Shown: positions 26,155 through 35,100 of the stretch, piece by piece
How the letters are laid out: every line of letters begins with the position of its first letter
How positions within the stretch are numbered: position 1 is the first letter of the stretch
Assembly: GCA_951812945.1 (NCBI GenBank)
Contig: CATOTB010000005.1
Location: 1-64,000 of the forward strand
Reading direction: 5' to 3'
Length of the DNA stretch: 64,000 nt
Source: Candidatus Dadabacteria bacterium
GTDB taxonomy: Bacteria > Desulfobacterota_D > UBA1144 > Nemesobacterales > Nemesobacteraceae
The notes under the pieces: generated by a model
Told to the model about the DNA's origin: nothing
Databases searched by the model: none
Seen by the model: only the letters and a program-made list of their open reading frames with translations
Program-made: the position numbers and the translations under genes

Positions 26155-27600
26155 ATGTCTTCAGATAACAAAAAACGGATCGTACTGGTAACGGGAGCAA
26201 GCGGTTACATCGGCGGGCGCCTGGTCCCGGTTTTGGAGGAAAGGGGCGAGCGGGTGCGGTGTCTTGCCCGCAATCCCGGTTATCTCGCCGGTCGTTTTTC
26301 TCCCGATACCCGGATTATCACCGGCGATGTTCTTGATCCTGATTCTCTTGAGACCGCGCTTGAAGGGGTGGACACGGCTTACTACATGGTCCATTCCATG
26401 GGTTCCGGGGACAACTTCGAAGAGCAGGACCGTATCGGGGCCCGTAATTTCGCCCGGGTTGCGCGCCGACACGGAGTGCGTCGAATCATTTATCTGGGAG
26501 GATTGTTCGGAGACGGTGAACTTTCTTCTCACCTGGCAAGCCGCAGGGAAGTAGGGGATATTCTGGCTTCGGAAGGCCCCCTTACCTTGGAATTTCGCGC
26601 CTCGATCATAATCGGCTCAGGATCGCTTTCTTTTGAGTTGCTGCGAAGCCTGGTTGACAGACTGCCGCTGATGGTTACCCCGAGCTGGGTGAGAACATTA
26701 ACCCAGCCCATCGCGATCGAAGACGTAATAGCCTATCTTATTTGCGGTCTGGATCTGGAACTGCAGGACAGCGCGGTTTTCGAAATCGCCGGTCCCGACC
26801 AGGTTACCTACGGCGAGCTGATGCAGGAGTACGCCCGCCAGATAGGCGTGCGGCGCCTTATGATTCCGGTGCCTGTACTGAGTCCCAATCTCTCAAGTCT
26901 CTGGCTGGGGCTTGTGACTCCCCTTTATGCACGTGTGGGCAGAAAACTCGTTGACGGCTTACGCAACGAGACCATTGTCCGCGATAAATCGGCCCTGAAG
27001 CATTTTCCGGTACATCCCCTGGGAGTGGGCCAAGCGATAGACCGGGCTCTTAAGCAGGAAAATATGGAGATTGCCCAGACCCGCTGGAGCGACGCCGTGT
27101 CTTCAAGTGGTAACCGGCCGTCCTGGGGAGGAAGGCGTTTCGGTTCGAGGCTTGTCGACCGCCAGCAGACCGTCGTCAACGTGGATCCCGCGCGGGCCTT
27201 TGCGCCCATACGGCGCATTGGCGGAGACCAGGGCTGGTATTTTGCCACTTGGATCTGGTACCTGCGCGGCCTGGTTGATCTGCTGGTGGGCGGAGTAGGC
27301 ATGCGGAGGGGCAGGCGACACCCGACCGACTTGCGCCCGGGTGATCCTCTGGATTTCTGGCGTGTTGAGGCTTATGAAGAGAATCGGCTGCTGAGCCTGA
27401 GAGCAGAGATGAGGTTGCCCGGTCAGGCCTGGCTTCAGTTTGAAGTCGAGCCCGCTGAAAAAGGCAGTCGAATAACGCAGACAGCAGTTTTCCGACCCCT
27501 GGGCCTGGGTGGCCTGATCTATTGGTATGGTCTTTACCCCACCCACTGGATTATTTTCAGGCAGATGCTTAGAGAAATTGCAAGACGCGCAACTTATTAA
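26155..27600 (+). CDS. SDR-family NAD(P)-dependent oxidoreductase with C-terminal DUF2867
   Basis: 481-aa protein. The N-terminal Rossmann domain has the nucleotide motif VTGASGYIGGRL near residue 12 and the GDVLDPDSLETALEGVDTAYY pattern of atypical (NmrA-like) SDRs. The C-terminal half (residues about 310-481: VVNVDPARAFAPIRRIGGDQGWYF onward) is a DUF2867 domain, a START-like hydrophobic-pocket fold. The ATG at 26155 has GGAGAG upstream; a TTG at 26107 is less likely. It opens the sterol island. In Methylococcus an SDR (SdmB) works with a Rieske oxygenase in sterol C-4 demethylation, so a similar role with 29170-30213 is conceivable. Confidence 0.82.
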   Translation: MSSDNKKRIVLVTGASGYIGGRLVPVLEERGERVRCLARNPGYLAGRFSPDTRIITGDVLDPDSLETALEGVDTAYYMVHSMGSGDNFEEQDRIGARNFARVARRHGVRRIIYLGGLFGDGELSSHLASRREVGDILASEGPLTLEFRASIIIGSGSLSFELLRSLVDRLPLMVTPSWVRTLTQPIAIEDVIAYLICGLDLELQDSAVFEIAGPDQVTYGELMQEYARQIGVRRLMIPVPVLSPNLSSLWLGLVTPLYARVGRKLVDGLRNETIVRDKSALKHFPVHPLGVGQAIDRALKQENMEIAQTRWSDAVSSSGNRPSWGGRRFGSRLVDRQQTVVNVDPARAFAPIRRIGGDQGWYFATWIWYLRGLVDLLVGGVGMRRGRRHPTDLRPGDPLDFWRVEAYEENRLLSLRAEMRLPGQAWLQFEVEPAEKGSRITQTAVFRPLGLGGLIYWYGLYPTHWIIFRQMLREIARRATY

Positions 27601-27731
27601 TTCCCTGAGATATACCCTTACCTGGGATGAAACCGAACGAAAAGCTGAAATTCCGCATTGCCGAACAGATGTGTGAACTGTCCGTCTGAAGTGCGCCATG
27701 GGGTCGCCGGAGCACTAGGGGATGCGGGGGT

Positions 27732-28769
27732 CTAGAGGGGTTTGCGCGCCAGGAAACAGTATAGCGGTGTGAAAATTCCGGTCCTGCCGCCCGCGACATA
27801 GGCGTCAGCGGTCCGATTCATCAGCCTTGTGACTTCCGTGGAGCCTTTCGGGAATATCCCCAGTATCTCGGCCAGCCTGGATGCCCCGTTGAACATCTTC
27901 TGGCCCAGTCGAGTCCTGTACAGAGGGTTGCCCAGCGTTCCATGCCGACTCACCATGGGTTGATACCACGGCGTGGTAGGACCGTTCTCCTCGACGGCCT
28001 CGTCCACCCCCTCGATAACCTGGAATCCCACGGTCTCGAGCGCCTCATTTACCTCGCCCATCGTTGCGATATCCTTGAGCGCAATGCCGAGCATCAACTC
28101 CTGCTTTATGGCTTGGTGCTGATTGTCGTCGGGATCGAACTTGTCCGTAACGCACATTTCCTGACCCCAGAAGAGGGCTCCGGGTTTCAGCACGCGGTAG
28201 ATCTCGGCAAATGCGTCCACCTTTTTTGGCGCATGGCATGTCGATTCGAATGCGTAGCCCCGGTCGAAGGTGTCGTCCGCGACGGCGCTCATGTCCATGA
28301 AGCTACACTCGAGGTAGTCGACCATGTGGTCGAGCCCCGCTTCGGCGTTCAACCTTTTCGCCTTTCCCAACTGGATTTTGTTGATGTTGACCCCGATGAC
28401 CCTGACTCCGGCCTCGCGGACTACACGGCGCATCGGGCCGCCGATCCCGCAACCGATATCGACCACCGTCATGCCCTCGCGCAGTTCCAGTTTGTCGATC
28501 ATCGATCGCTGATGGCGGATTTTGGAGTCCTCCAGGCTCTCGCGGGGCGACAGCGGCGCGAAGTGAAGGGATTCGCCCCAGCCGAACACCATGAACTCGC
28601 CGCAAAGGTCGTAGTATTCCTTGACGGTCTGGGTGTGGTCGTAGCTCGCCGCACCGGCATTCTCCGCGGATGCTCTGTCTGTCCATCCATTGAAGTCTTG
28701 CACCCTGCGGGCGATGTTCGACCCGCTGTACGCGGCCTTCAGCCCGTTCGATAATTTGCGGAGTTTCAT
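27732..28769 (-). CDS. Sterol C-24 methyltransferase homologue 1 (SMT/Erg6-like)
   Basis: 345-aa SAM methyltransferase that follows eukaryotic Erg6/SMT along its length. The sterol-binding signature FGWGESLHFAP lies at residues 62-72, SAM motif VVDIGCGIGGP at 102-112, and the SMT hallmark YAFESTCHAPKK at 172-183, then EIYRVLKPGALFWGQE, TTPWYQPM and a FTPLYCFLARKP end. SMTs methylate sterol side chains at C-24. No Shine-Dalgarno is obvious. A hairpin at 28827-28850 lies upstream. It differs clearly from the second homologue at 49201-50202. Assigned by motifs; the true substrate is untested. Confidence 0.88.
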   Translation of the reverse strand: MKLRKLSNGLKAAYSGSNIARRVQDFNGWTDRASAENAGAASYDHTQTVKEYYDLCGEFMVFGWGESLHFAPLSPRESLEDSKIRHQRSMIDKLELREGMTVVDIGCGIGGPMRRVVREAGVRVIGVNINKIQLGKAKRLNAEAGLDHMVDYLECSFMDMSAVADDTFDRGYAFESTCHAPKKVDAFAEIYRVLKPGALFWGQEMCVTDKFDPDDNQHQAIKQELMLGIALKDIATMGEVNEALETVGFQVIEGVDEAVEENGPTTPWYQPMVSRHGTLGNPLYRTRLGQKMFNGASRLAEILGIFPKGSTEVTRLMNRTADAYVAGGRTGIFTPLYCFLARKPL

Positions 28770-29169
28770 TAAGTGTTTTGACTTTTGCGTTTGAGCTTCT
28801 GGAATCCGCCTGTAACGGCATTTCTACATCCCCGAACCTGCGTGGGGATGCTTACTGTAAAGGATTCTGTAGCAACAGTCGATATAAATGCTAGATGATA
28901 CTAATGAAAAATACAAGTAACTTCTGAATCACTCTGGCTGGACGGGTGCCATTTTGTCTGCGGCCAAAATATGTTCGTAATGACAAGTTATGGGCTTATG
29001 TTAAGAGAACAGACTATGTGCATTGATCTGGAAACAAAAGGCAAGCAAAATGATGGGAAAGAGCGGTGTGTTTACACTTTTTCTATTTGGATATATAATT
29101 CCCTGAAGCTAATGCAAATGCATTTCTGGTACTTAACGCTGGATAACTGGATAAGCGGAGTAACAGCAA
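28770..29169. other. Divergent intergenic region between SMT 1 and the Rieske oxygenase
   Basis: 400 bp that must hold the promoters of both divergent genes. CATCCCC (28827-28833) and GGGGATG (28844-28850) form a hairpin in the leader of the methyltransferase gene. Beyond that the DNA is AT-rich, with a short open frame on the plus strand from 28971 that overlaps the Rieske gene start and lacks coding character. Confidence 0.5.
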
Positions 29170-30213
29170 ATGAATCCAAACTCAAATGTGCGCAAGGATG
29201 AAGCCTTGCTCCACCCATTTCCGGAAAGCTGGTATTTTGTCGCCAGCCGCAAGATGATTAAAAAAAAGGGACTCTTGAAGAGAACCTGGCTTGGAGAACA
29301 GATTGTTGTCTGGTGCAACGGGGAAGGGGAAGTTTGTGTTGCTGAGGCGGTCTGTCCGCACCTTGGAGCCGATCTTGGTCCTGAGGTAGGGGGGCGGGTA
29401 CGCAACGGTTGCCTCGTATGTCCTTTTCACGGTTTCGAGTTTGATGTAAGCGGTCAATGCGTGGCGACACCCTTCGCTCCTCCGCCAAAAACTGCCAAGC
29501 TTAAGGTGTTCGAGACACGAGAGATAGAGGGCCTCATTTTTGCGTGGTGGGGCAGCGGCGGTCGAGAACCTCAATGGCACCTGCCCGAACTTCCCACAAC
29601 GGATACCGACTGGAGCGGGATGGAATTCCGGCACATCCGTTTCCCGGGACATCCCCAGGAAACTACCGAGAACTCCGTGGATGTTGCACATCTTAACTAT
29701 GTGCACCACTACAACAGCGTGAACATTGTCGGTTCGGTATCAATTGACGGTACTTTGCTCAGGAACTCCTTCAACTTCAAACGCAACCTCACGGTTGCTG
29801 GCATCAAGCTTTTCGAGTACGACGTTTCTGCGGTCGCCAGTATACACGGGCTTGGCTATTCAATTGTCGAGGTTCACGAACATTCAGTCAACATGGACAC
29901 CCGCCTGTGGGTGCTTGCAACACCGATTGACGGCAAGTTTATTGAGGTGACGTTGGTGAGCCAAGTGCGGCAACTTCGTAATCTGAAGGGAGTGGGCCAC
30001 GGGCTGCGACTCCTTCCCCTGGGACTCAGGACCCGCCTCATGAACAAGATCCTCATTGCCTCCCAGGAGCATGATGTCATGCAGGATGTCGTCATCTGGA
30101 GCAATCTGAAACATCGGTCACTTCCGAGGCTTTGCAGTGTTGACGGTGATATCGGGAAGTATCGGCGCTACTGCAGGCAGTTCTATCCGGATGGTCAGTA
30201 TTATAATCCGTAG
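29170..30213 (+). CDS. Rieske non-haem iron oxygenase (cholesterol 7-desaturase/SdmA/KshA-like)
   Basis: 347-aa oxygenase. The Rieske 2Fe-2S ligands are CPH near residue 62 and CPFH near residue 84. The mononuclear iron site is in ENSVDVAHLNYVHH near residues 167-180. The ENxxDxxHxxxxH arrangement and the length match Neverland/DAF-36 cholesterol 7-desaturase, bacterial SdmA (sterol C-4 oxidation) and KshA (steroid 9-alpha-hydroxylase). It needs an electron-transfer partner, and none is adjacent. Its position beside SMT and sterol reductase genes favours a sterol substrate. Confidence 0.88.
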   Translation: MNPNSNVRKDEALLHPFPESWYFVASRKMIKKKGLLKRTWLGEQIVVWCNGEGEVCVAEAVCPHLGADLGPEVGGRVRNGCLVCPFHGFEFDVSGQCVATPFAPPPKTAKLKVFETREIEGLIFAWWGSGGREPQWHLPELPTTDTDWSGMEFRHIRFPGHPQETTENSVDVAHLNYVHHYNSVNIVGSVSIDGTLLRNSFNFKRNLTVAGIKLFEYDVSAVASIHGLGYSIVEVHEHSVNMDTRLWVLATPIDGKFIEVTLVSQVRQLRNLKGVGHGLRLLPLGLRTRLMNKILIASQEHDVMQDVVIWSNLKHRSLPRLCSVDGDIGKYRRYCRQFYPDGQYYNP

Positions 30214-30292
30214 AGGTATGTAGAGATGTCTATGCCGATTCCGGCATACTATTCAGCTTTTCCATACCGCACAGTGGGGTTTTCGCGATCTA

Positions 30293-32620
30293 TTAGGTGG
30301 AACCTCTCAATCGTTCCCTGATCTGCTCGCTGGTTTCCTTGGTCTCGTCAAGCAGCATCAGAAGTGGTGGAAGGAAGAAAAAATCTGCCAGTAGAGCAAT
30401 AATTACCGTTATTCCTACCAAAAGACCAAGCACTTGGTTTCCCACCACCCCGGATGCTCCGAACACCATGAAGCCAAGCCCAAACACTACGGTAGTTGTA
30501 AATAGTGCCCTTCCCACAGAGCGAAAAGCTATTTGAACGGACTCCGAAGGCAGGTTCCCTGCTTTTCTGCTGTCCGTATATTTTGTCATGAAATGGATCG
30601 TGTCATCCACAATGATGCCGAATGCTATAGCGGTGACTACCGCCGCCGGAACTCCTACCTCTCCCACCAAATACCCCCACAGTCCCATGGCCATAGCGGC
30701 CGGAAAGAAGTTGGGGATCAGACTGACCAGTCCCAGGCGTATACTTCTGAATATGGCGAACAGCAGCAGGGAGACGATGGCCATCGCCACAAAAGTTCCC
30801 TGCAACATATTTTCAATGTTCCTCTGAATCGAATGAGACCCCACAATCGAAATTCCTGTAGCGCCGGTTTCCATGCTGGGGGCATTTTGCCGCAACCATG
30901 CACGTGCACGGTCGTCGAGATCGATCTTCTCCTTACTGGTCATACTTTTCACTGAGACCGTTGCGCGTGTTGCCCTCCGATCATGGTCGATCAGATTGTT
31001 AAGGTCACGGCCTACCGGAAGAGAAAATTCGTAAAGCAAAAGATACTGTGCGGCAAGTTCAGGATCGTCGGGAAGCACGTAGTAATCCGGGTTATCGCCA
31101 TGCAGGTTCTTGTTCAGACGCTTCATGATGTCGGCAATTGAGAAGATATGGACAAATTCCGGTTGCTCCCGGTACCAATCCGCAAACGCATCGACCTGTT
31201 TTAGGTATTCTATGTGTGTGACGCCGCCTTCACTACCGGAATCCAGAGAGTACTCATAGGTTTCCACTCCAGGGAAATTCTCGCTCAGAAAATCCGCGGA
31301 TCGCCGGAACTCGTAACTCTCATCAAGAACCTCAAGCCAGTTCTCCTTAAGTTCGATCTTGGTGATGCCGGCAGCCAGAAAGACAGCCAGAATGCCAAAG
31401 AAGCACAGAAGGATCGTACGATAGGAGATGACAAAACGGCTGAGGCGATCGAAAGGATCCCGTTTGCTTTCGCGCACCTTCCGGGCACGAATAGGTAATA
31501 ATGACAGGAATGCGGGCAGTAGAGTCACCGAAAAGGCGAAAGCGCACATGGAGCCGAACGCCACCATGTTGCCCATAACCTTAAACGGCGGCATATCTAC
31601 GAAATTCAGGCTCAAAAATCCGATTGCAGTTGTGAACGAGGTAAGGAAAACAGGCCACACGTTCACTTGCACAGCATGGATTGCCGCCTCTGTTCTCGTC
31701 ATGTCCTGGCGTAAGCCCCTGGCCATTGCCTCAATAATGTGCACGGAATGAGCGACGGTCACAGCCATCAGTACAAACAGTGCGGCACCGCTTTCACCAA
31801 ACAGCTTTAAGCCAGTCCACCCGGCAAAGCCCAGCGCAGATGGGATGACGGTAGCAATCATCAGCACGATCGCAAGTGTCCCCCATATCGAACGTATCAG
31901 AATCAAGGCGACAAGCAGCATGGTTCCAAGGGCAATGGGCCCAAGGATGCCCGTTTCAGCGTCAAGCGCGTCACCTATGACACGATTGAGGATGAGTCCA
32001 CCTAAAAGGTGGTAGTCGATGGATGTATGTTTATCCCGGGCGTCGGCAATAGTTTCATACAAATAGTCGGTAACCTCTCGCTTGGTCAATTCCCGATTCT
32101 CGTCAGGAAGCACAATACTTACAACCAAACCGGCAACTCGTCCGTCACGGGAAAAGAATCGCCCGGCAATTTCCTCAGTGCCGAACGCGATATCCCTGAT
32201 TCGTTCTATATCGGTGTCGCTCAGGGAACTGGCTTCGTCGATAAGCTGCTCAACAACCAGCTCATCTTCAAACCCCTCGCTATGTGTATAGTTTGAAATA
32301 GAGTCGACGCGGGTGGCGTAAGGGGTGCGCCAAAGCTGCTCAGTCAGCTCTTCAATGGCAACAAGCGTTTCCCGTGTGAAAATGGTGGCCTCATGTGGAG
32401 CCACGGCAACCAATGCAACATCGGACAGCGCATATGTCTCTTCAAGCTGTTCCAGCGCGATAAGGTGTGGGTCAGATTCACCAAAGTGATTGCGAAAGTC
32501 TACATCCACCACAATCAAGCGCGTGGCTCCCGCAGCAAGGACCAGCATAACAAGCAAAGAGAGCAGAATGGTCAGCCAGCGGCGGGCCATGATCATCGCA
32601 AAGAAGGATTCCAGGTTCAT
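30293..32620 (-). CDS. RND/MMPL-family transporter 1
   Basis: 775-aa inner-membrane transporter with two repeats of one helix, a large periplasmic loop and five helices. The proton-relay signature GIIVDDTIHF lies in the second half near residue 667. The type is that of HpnN (hopanoid transport) and the sterol transporter BstA. It is a clear paralogue of 53150-55510; compare RVDSISNYTHSEG with RVDSITNFQHTAA. It lies between the Rieske gene and the sterol reductase, so sterol or another polycyclic lipid is the likely cargo. Confidence 0.9.
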   Translation of the reverse strand: MNLESFFAMIMARRWLTILLSLLVMLVLAAGATRLIVVDVDFRNHFGESDPHLIALEQLEETYALSDVALVAVAPHEATIFTRETLVAIEELTEQLWRTPYATRVDSISNYTHSEGFEDELVVEQLIDEASSLSDTDIERIRDIAFGTEEIAGRFFSRDGRVAGLVVSIVLPDENRELTKREVTDYLYETIADARDKHTSIDYHLLGGLILNRVIGDALDAETGILGPIALGTMLLVALILIRSIWGTLAIVLMIATVIPSALGFAGWTGLKLFGESGAALFVLMAVTVAHSVHIIEAMARGLRQDMTRTEAAIHAVQVNVWPVFLTSFTTAIGFLSLNFVDMPPFKVMGNMVAFGSMCAFAFSVTLLPAFLSLLPIRARKVRESKRDPFDRLSRFVISYRTILLCFFGILAVFLAAGITKIELKENWLEVLDESYEFRRSADFLSENFPGVETYEYSLDSGSEGGVTHIEYLKQVDAFADWYREQPEFVHIFSIADIMKRLNKNLHGDNPDYYVLPDDPELAAQYLLLYEFSLPVGRDLNNLIDHDRRATRATVSVKSMTSKEKIDLDDRARAWLRQNAPSMETGATGISIVGSHSIQRNIENMLQGTFVAMAIVSLLLFAIFRSIRLGLVSLIPNFFPAAMAMGLWGYLVGEVGVPAAVVTAIAFGIIVDDTIHFMTKYTDSRKAGNLPSESVQIAFRSVGRALFTTTVVFGLGFMVFGASGVVGNQVLGLLVGITVIIALLADFFFLPPLLMLLDETKETSEQIRERLRGST

Positions 32621-32977
32621 ACGATCATGCTGAATTATGCAATATGTGTAAGTTTCAGATCTGGCATTTTCTCTTCACTTTGCCACATCGAGCCCTATCC
32701 ACCTTTACAGTGCTATATTTACTGAACACAGGATAACTATAGCGCGACAAACAAGATGAAACGGTTACGACAATCAAGTAGGACTTTCATGTCGCGACGA
32801 AAAAGACAATACCGGGATATTTCATGGGACGCAACCTTGGGAAAGCCGATTAATCGAGGTGTCTCAGGGCCGACTGCCTGGCGTATGTGCGTGTTAGCCA
32901 AGAGCAAGGTGCTTCGTTGCCCTCGGTGCAACACGGCGACATCGTGGCGGTTGTGGATCGTGATCCTTCTTCTGATT
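32621..32977. other. Gap between RND 1 and the sterol reductase, carrying a dispersed repeat
   Basis: 357 bp. It contains the repeat at 32768-32842 that recurs inverted near 37301-37380. An open frame of about 135 codons runs from 32756 into the end of the reductase gene on the opposite strand; it has no family character, and I take it as repeat-derived. Confidence 0.5.
32768..32842 (+). repeat. Dispersed intergenic repeat, copy 1
   Basis: Shares long blocks with the reverse complement of 37301-37380: CGACAATCAAG, TAGGACTTTCATGTCGC, GACAATACCGGGATATTTCA and CGCAACCT. Both copies lie between genes. A single block would be too short to prove relatedness, but the ordered set does. Probably a decayed mobile-element end. 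Confidence 0.7.
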
Positions 32978-34117
32978 TCAATAAATGCCAGGAAAAATCC
33001 GGTATTTCACCCGTGCCTGATACTCTGCCCACTTTTCGGCGCCGTATTTCTCGGCACAGTACGCATCGTCAAAACGTTGACGAAAGGTAAAAAACGTTAC
33101 GACGAAGACAAAGTAGGTCCACGCCCAAGGATTAGTAAAGTAGCCGAATGCCAGGGCAATTGAAAGACCAAGGAAACCTTCGCCCAGGTAGTTGAAGTGG
33201 CGAGCGGCACCCCAGAAGCCACTGCACAGGATCTTGCGGTCGCCGGCCTGGATGTACTCAGGCTCGATGAGCCCAAGAAATTTGCGGTCGGGCCATCGCT
33301 TAAATGTATATTTCTGCATGTTGGCGCCGCGCGAGATGCCCCACCCGAACAGGAACAGCACGGTCGTTCCGATTAGCCAGACATACGTCCACGCCGACGA
33401 GAATCCGGGAGACGGGTAAGCGGCCATGCCCCACAACGGGAGGATAAACAGCCACCCGTAGATTACGAGGCCTCCCCAGAACAGTTTGAAGCCGATGCCC
33501 TCATGGATCAGATCGTAGGTATATAACTGGACGCGCTCAAAGATAAAGTAATCCAGTATATAGTATGTGTAGAATGCCGCATACAGGAAAACGCCTGGAT
33601 TGAAGTTTTCGCCAAAGAGTTCGTAGTTGTACGCGGCCCCAGACAAGGCGTTGAGTGCCAACATCGTCCCACCGACGACATAGAAATACATCTTCACATC
33701 GAAGCGGTTGTTGAAGAACGACATCTCCTGCGCCCGCCCGTCCCACAACGCCAGAAGCGGGTTCTTTATCTTGCCTTGCGGCTGGCTGAAGACCGCTATG
33801 ATTGCAAAGATGGTGGTGAAGACAGTTCCACCGGCCACAGCATAGATCGAGGACCGGTAGAACCACTCACGTGGCATCCCGGTGAGTTCGAAAGCCCACA
33901 CGATCACCGCAACTGCAAACACCAAAATGCCGTTTAGCCGATACTTGCGGGGTTCACCGGTCTGCGGATTGATGACGTAGCCTGGAACCCACTTTCCAGG
34001 CAGTATGAGCTGCGCTAGGAAAAACACGGCGAAAATCACCAGTGGAGTGAGAAACCCTGCAATCGCTTCCGTCCGGGAAAGCTCGAAAAGGTGGCTGATA
34101 CCAAGCAATTCAATCAT
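32978..34117 (-). CDS. ERG4/ERG24-family sterol reductase
   Basis: 379-aa polytopic membrane protein of the ergosterol biosynthesis ERG4/ERG24 family (delta-14, delta-7 and delta-24(28) sterol reductases). The diagnostic C-terminus is intact: SGFWGAARHFNYLGE, then RFDDAYCAEKYGAEKWAEY and YRIFPGIY. The upstream GWGISRGANMQKYTFKRWP segment matches the family NADPH region. Which double bond it reduces cannot be told from sequence. Together with the SMT genes it is strong evidence for sterol chemistry here. Confidence 0.92.
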   Translation of the reverse strand: MIELLGISHLFELSRTEAIAGFLTPLVIFAVFFLAQLILPGKWVPGYVINPQTGEPRKYRLNGILVFAVAVIVWAFELTGMPREWFYRSSIYAVAGGTVFTTIFAIIAVFSQPQGKIKNPLLALWDGRAQEMSFFNNRFDVKMYFYVVGGTMLALNALSGAAYNYELFGENFNPGVFLYAAFYTYYILDYFIFERVQLYTYDLIHEGIGFKLFWGGLVIYGWLFILPLWGMAAYPSPGFSSAWTYVWLIGTTVLFLFGWGISRGANMQKYTFKRWPDRKFLGLIEPEYIQAGDRKILCSGFWGAARHFNYLGEGFLGLSIALAFGYFTNPWAWTYFVFVVTFFTFRQRFDDAYCAEKYGAEKWAEYQARVKYRIFPGIY

Positions 34118-34520
34118 GATTTAATACTCCTTCTTCATAAGTGCTTCCACAATGCGGCCAGTATGGCGTATCACCGAAGCGGATGGTTTTAAGGTTCTCT
34201 ATGCAGGCTTCTTGGTCTGGGAACTGCTTGAAAATCTTGATTAAATTCATACCTAATCTCCCGGCATAGTATTACTAGTAATAATATTATACAAGAGGTT
34301 AAATCAAAAGCTAAGCCCAGAACTTATCAAGCAAAAAATTTATATATGGGAATTACCCCTATAACTAGCCAAATGGGGACCAGCTACGCAGTCATGTTTC
34401 GAACAATGGCGAAGGAGCAGATACTGTTAAGCACACAGTTGAGACCGATGACTTGAGCGTGTTTGGGATCAGTTTGATCATGAAATATGCATTTTGATTG
34501 TCGCTTATATTATCGCTATT
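34118..34520. other. AT-rich gap upstream of the sterol reductase
   Basis: About 400 bp, holding the promoter region of the reductase and one isolated MITE end (34348-34370). No open frame looks coding. Confidence 0.5.
34348..34370 (+). repeat. Solo MITE terminal repeat
   Basis: A 23-bp match to the terminal inverted repeat of the MITE at 48828-49079 (core AATTACCCCTATAACTAGCC), with one mismatch to the consensus of the two ends. I find no partner end nearby, so this is a fragment of another copy. Confidence 0.65.
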
Positions 34521-34712
34521 TCACCTGTAAAAAATACTTTCAATAATAAAAAACACCGCTATCGTAAGCCCCAAAGTGGACAATCCTCCATAGAGCATTT
34601 TTGTATAATAAGCATATTCCGGAATCAAATTTGGGATAAGATCAAAGACCACTGTACTATTTAAAACAGTAAGCATGAGAGCTAAGAAAAACGATATTGC
34701 AATAATCCACAT
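34521..34712 (-). CDS. Small two-helix membrane protein
   Basis: 63-aa protein: two hydrophobic segments (WIIAISFFLALMLTVLNSTVVF and GGLSTLGLTIAVFFIIES) separated by a polar loop. GAGG lies 6 bp before the ATG at 34712, which supports this start over one 48 bp upstream. No family recognised. It lies between the sterol reductase and the IS110 element, so it could be a remnant of the island or a true small protein. Confidence 0.45.
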   Translation of the reverse strand: MWIIAISFFLALMLTVLNSTVVFDLIPNLIPEYAYYTKMLYGGLSTLGLTIAVFFIIESIFYR

Positions 34713-34924
34713 TCCAAACCTCAAAACTGTTGTGCAATCACATATAAACAAACGCAGCAATATAAATCATGAAATTGGCAATATCTTATGAAGCTGATCA
34801 TCGTTTTTATAAAGAATTTCAGATAATCCTTTTAGTATGTGATATAACGAACCATTATACCAGTACCCTTCTGAAAGCTTAAATCAAGCGAAAAAATCAA
34901 ATCGAATTTATAATTAATTCACGG

Positions 34925-35090
34925 GTTGCCTGACCGAGAGCTGCCTAATTTTACCTGTGCCGTCGAGCACCTAGTCAGGACAAGCGCCTCGGTCAAGCGC
35001 CGTGATAAATGCCCAACAGGAAGTTTGCGCCATCGAGCGCCAGTACTGGTTCTGTCAAGCATCACGGCAAACCCGAATACATATGGAGGT
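34925..35090 (+). ncRNA. Candidate IS110 bridge RNA A
   Basis: Two stem-loops lie upstream of the transposase. Stem 1 is TGACCGAG (34931-34938) with CTCGGTCA (34988-34995). Stem 2 is GCCGTGAT (34999-35006) with ATCACGGC (35061-35068). Both recur at the same place in element B, with compensatory changes in stem 1. The first internal loop differs between the elements and the second is conserved, as expected for target-binding and donor-binding loops. Confidence 0.65.
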
Positions 35091-35100
35091 ATTAATTTAC

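Noticed and set aside
27942-28754. Long open frame on the plus strand (270 codons) opposite SMT 1
   Set aside because: The minus-strand protein has full SMT motifs; the plus-strand frame has no family character and is a shadow of its codon use.
28827-28850. CATCCCC ... GGGGATG hairpin considered as a CRISPR repeat
   Set aside because: It resembles the stem of type I-E repeats, but only one copy exists, with no spacers or cas genes.
28971-29201. 76-codon plus-strand frame before the Rieske gene
   Set aside because: No ribosome-binding site; it overlaps the Rieske start in another frame and shows no coding pattern.
32756-33163. Plus-strand frame beginning with an Arg/Lys-rich MSRRKRQYRDIS-like segment, resembling one at 37163-37357
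   Set aside because: The resemblance comes from the shared DNA repeat (32768-32842 and 37301-37380); the remainder overlaps the sterol reductase gene antisense.
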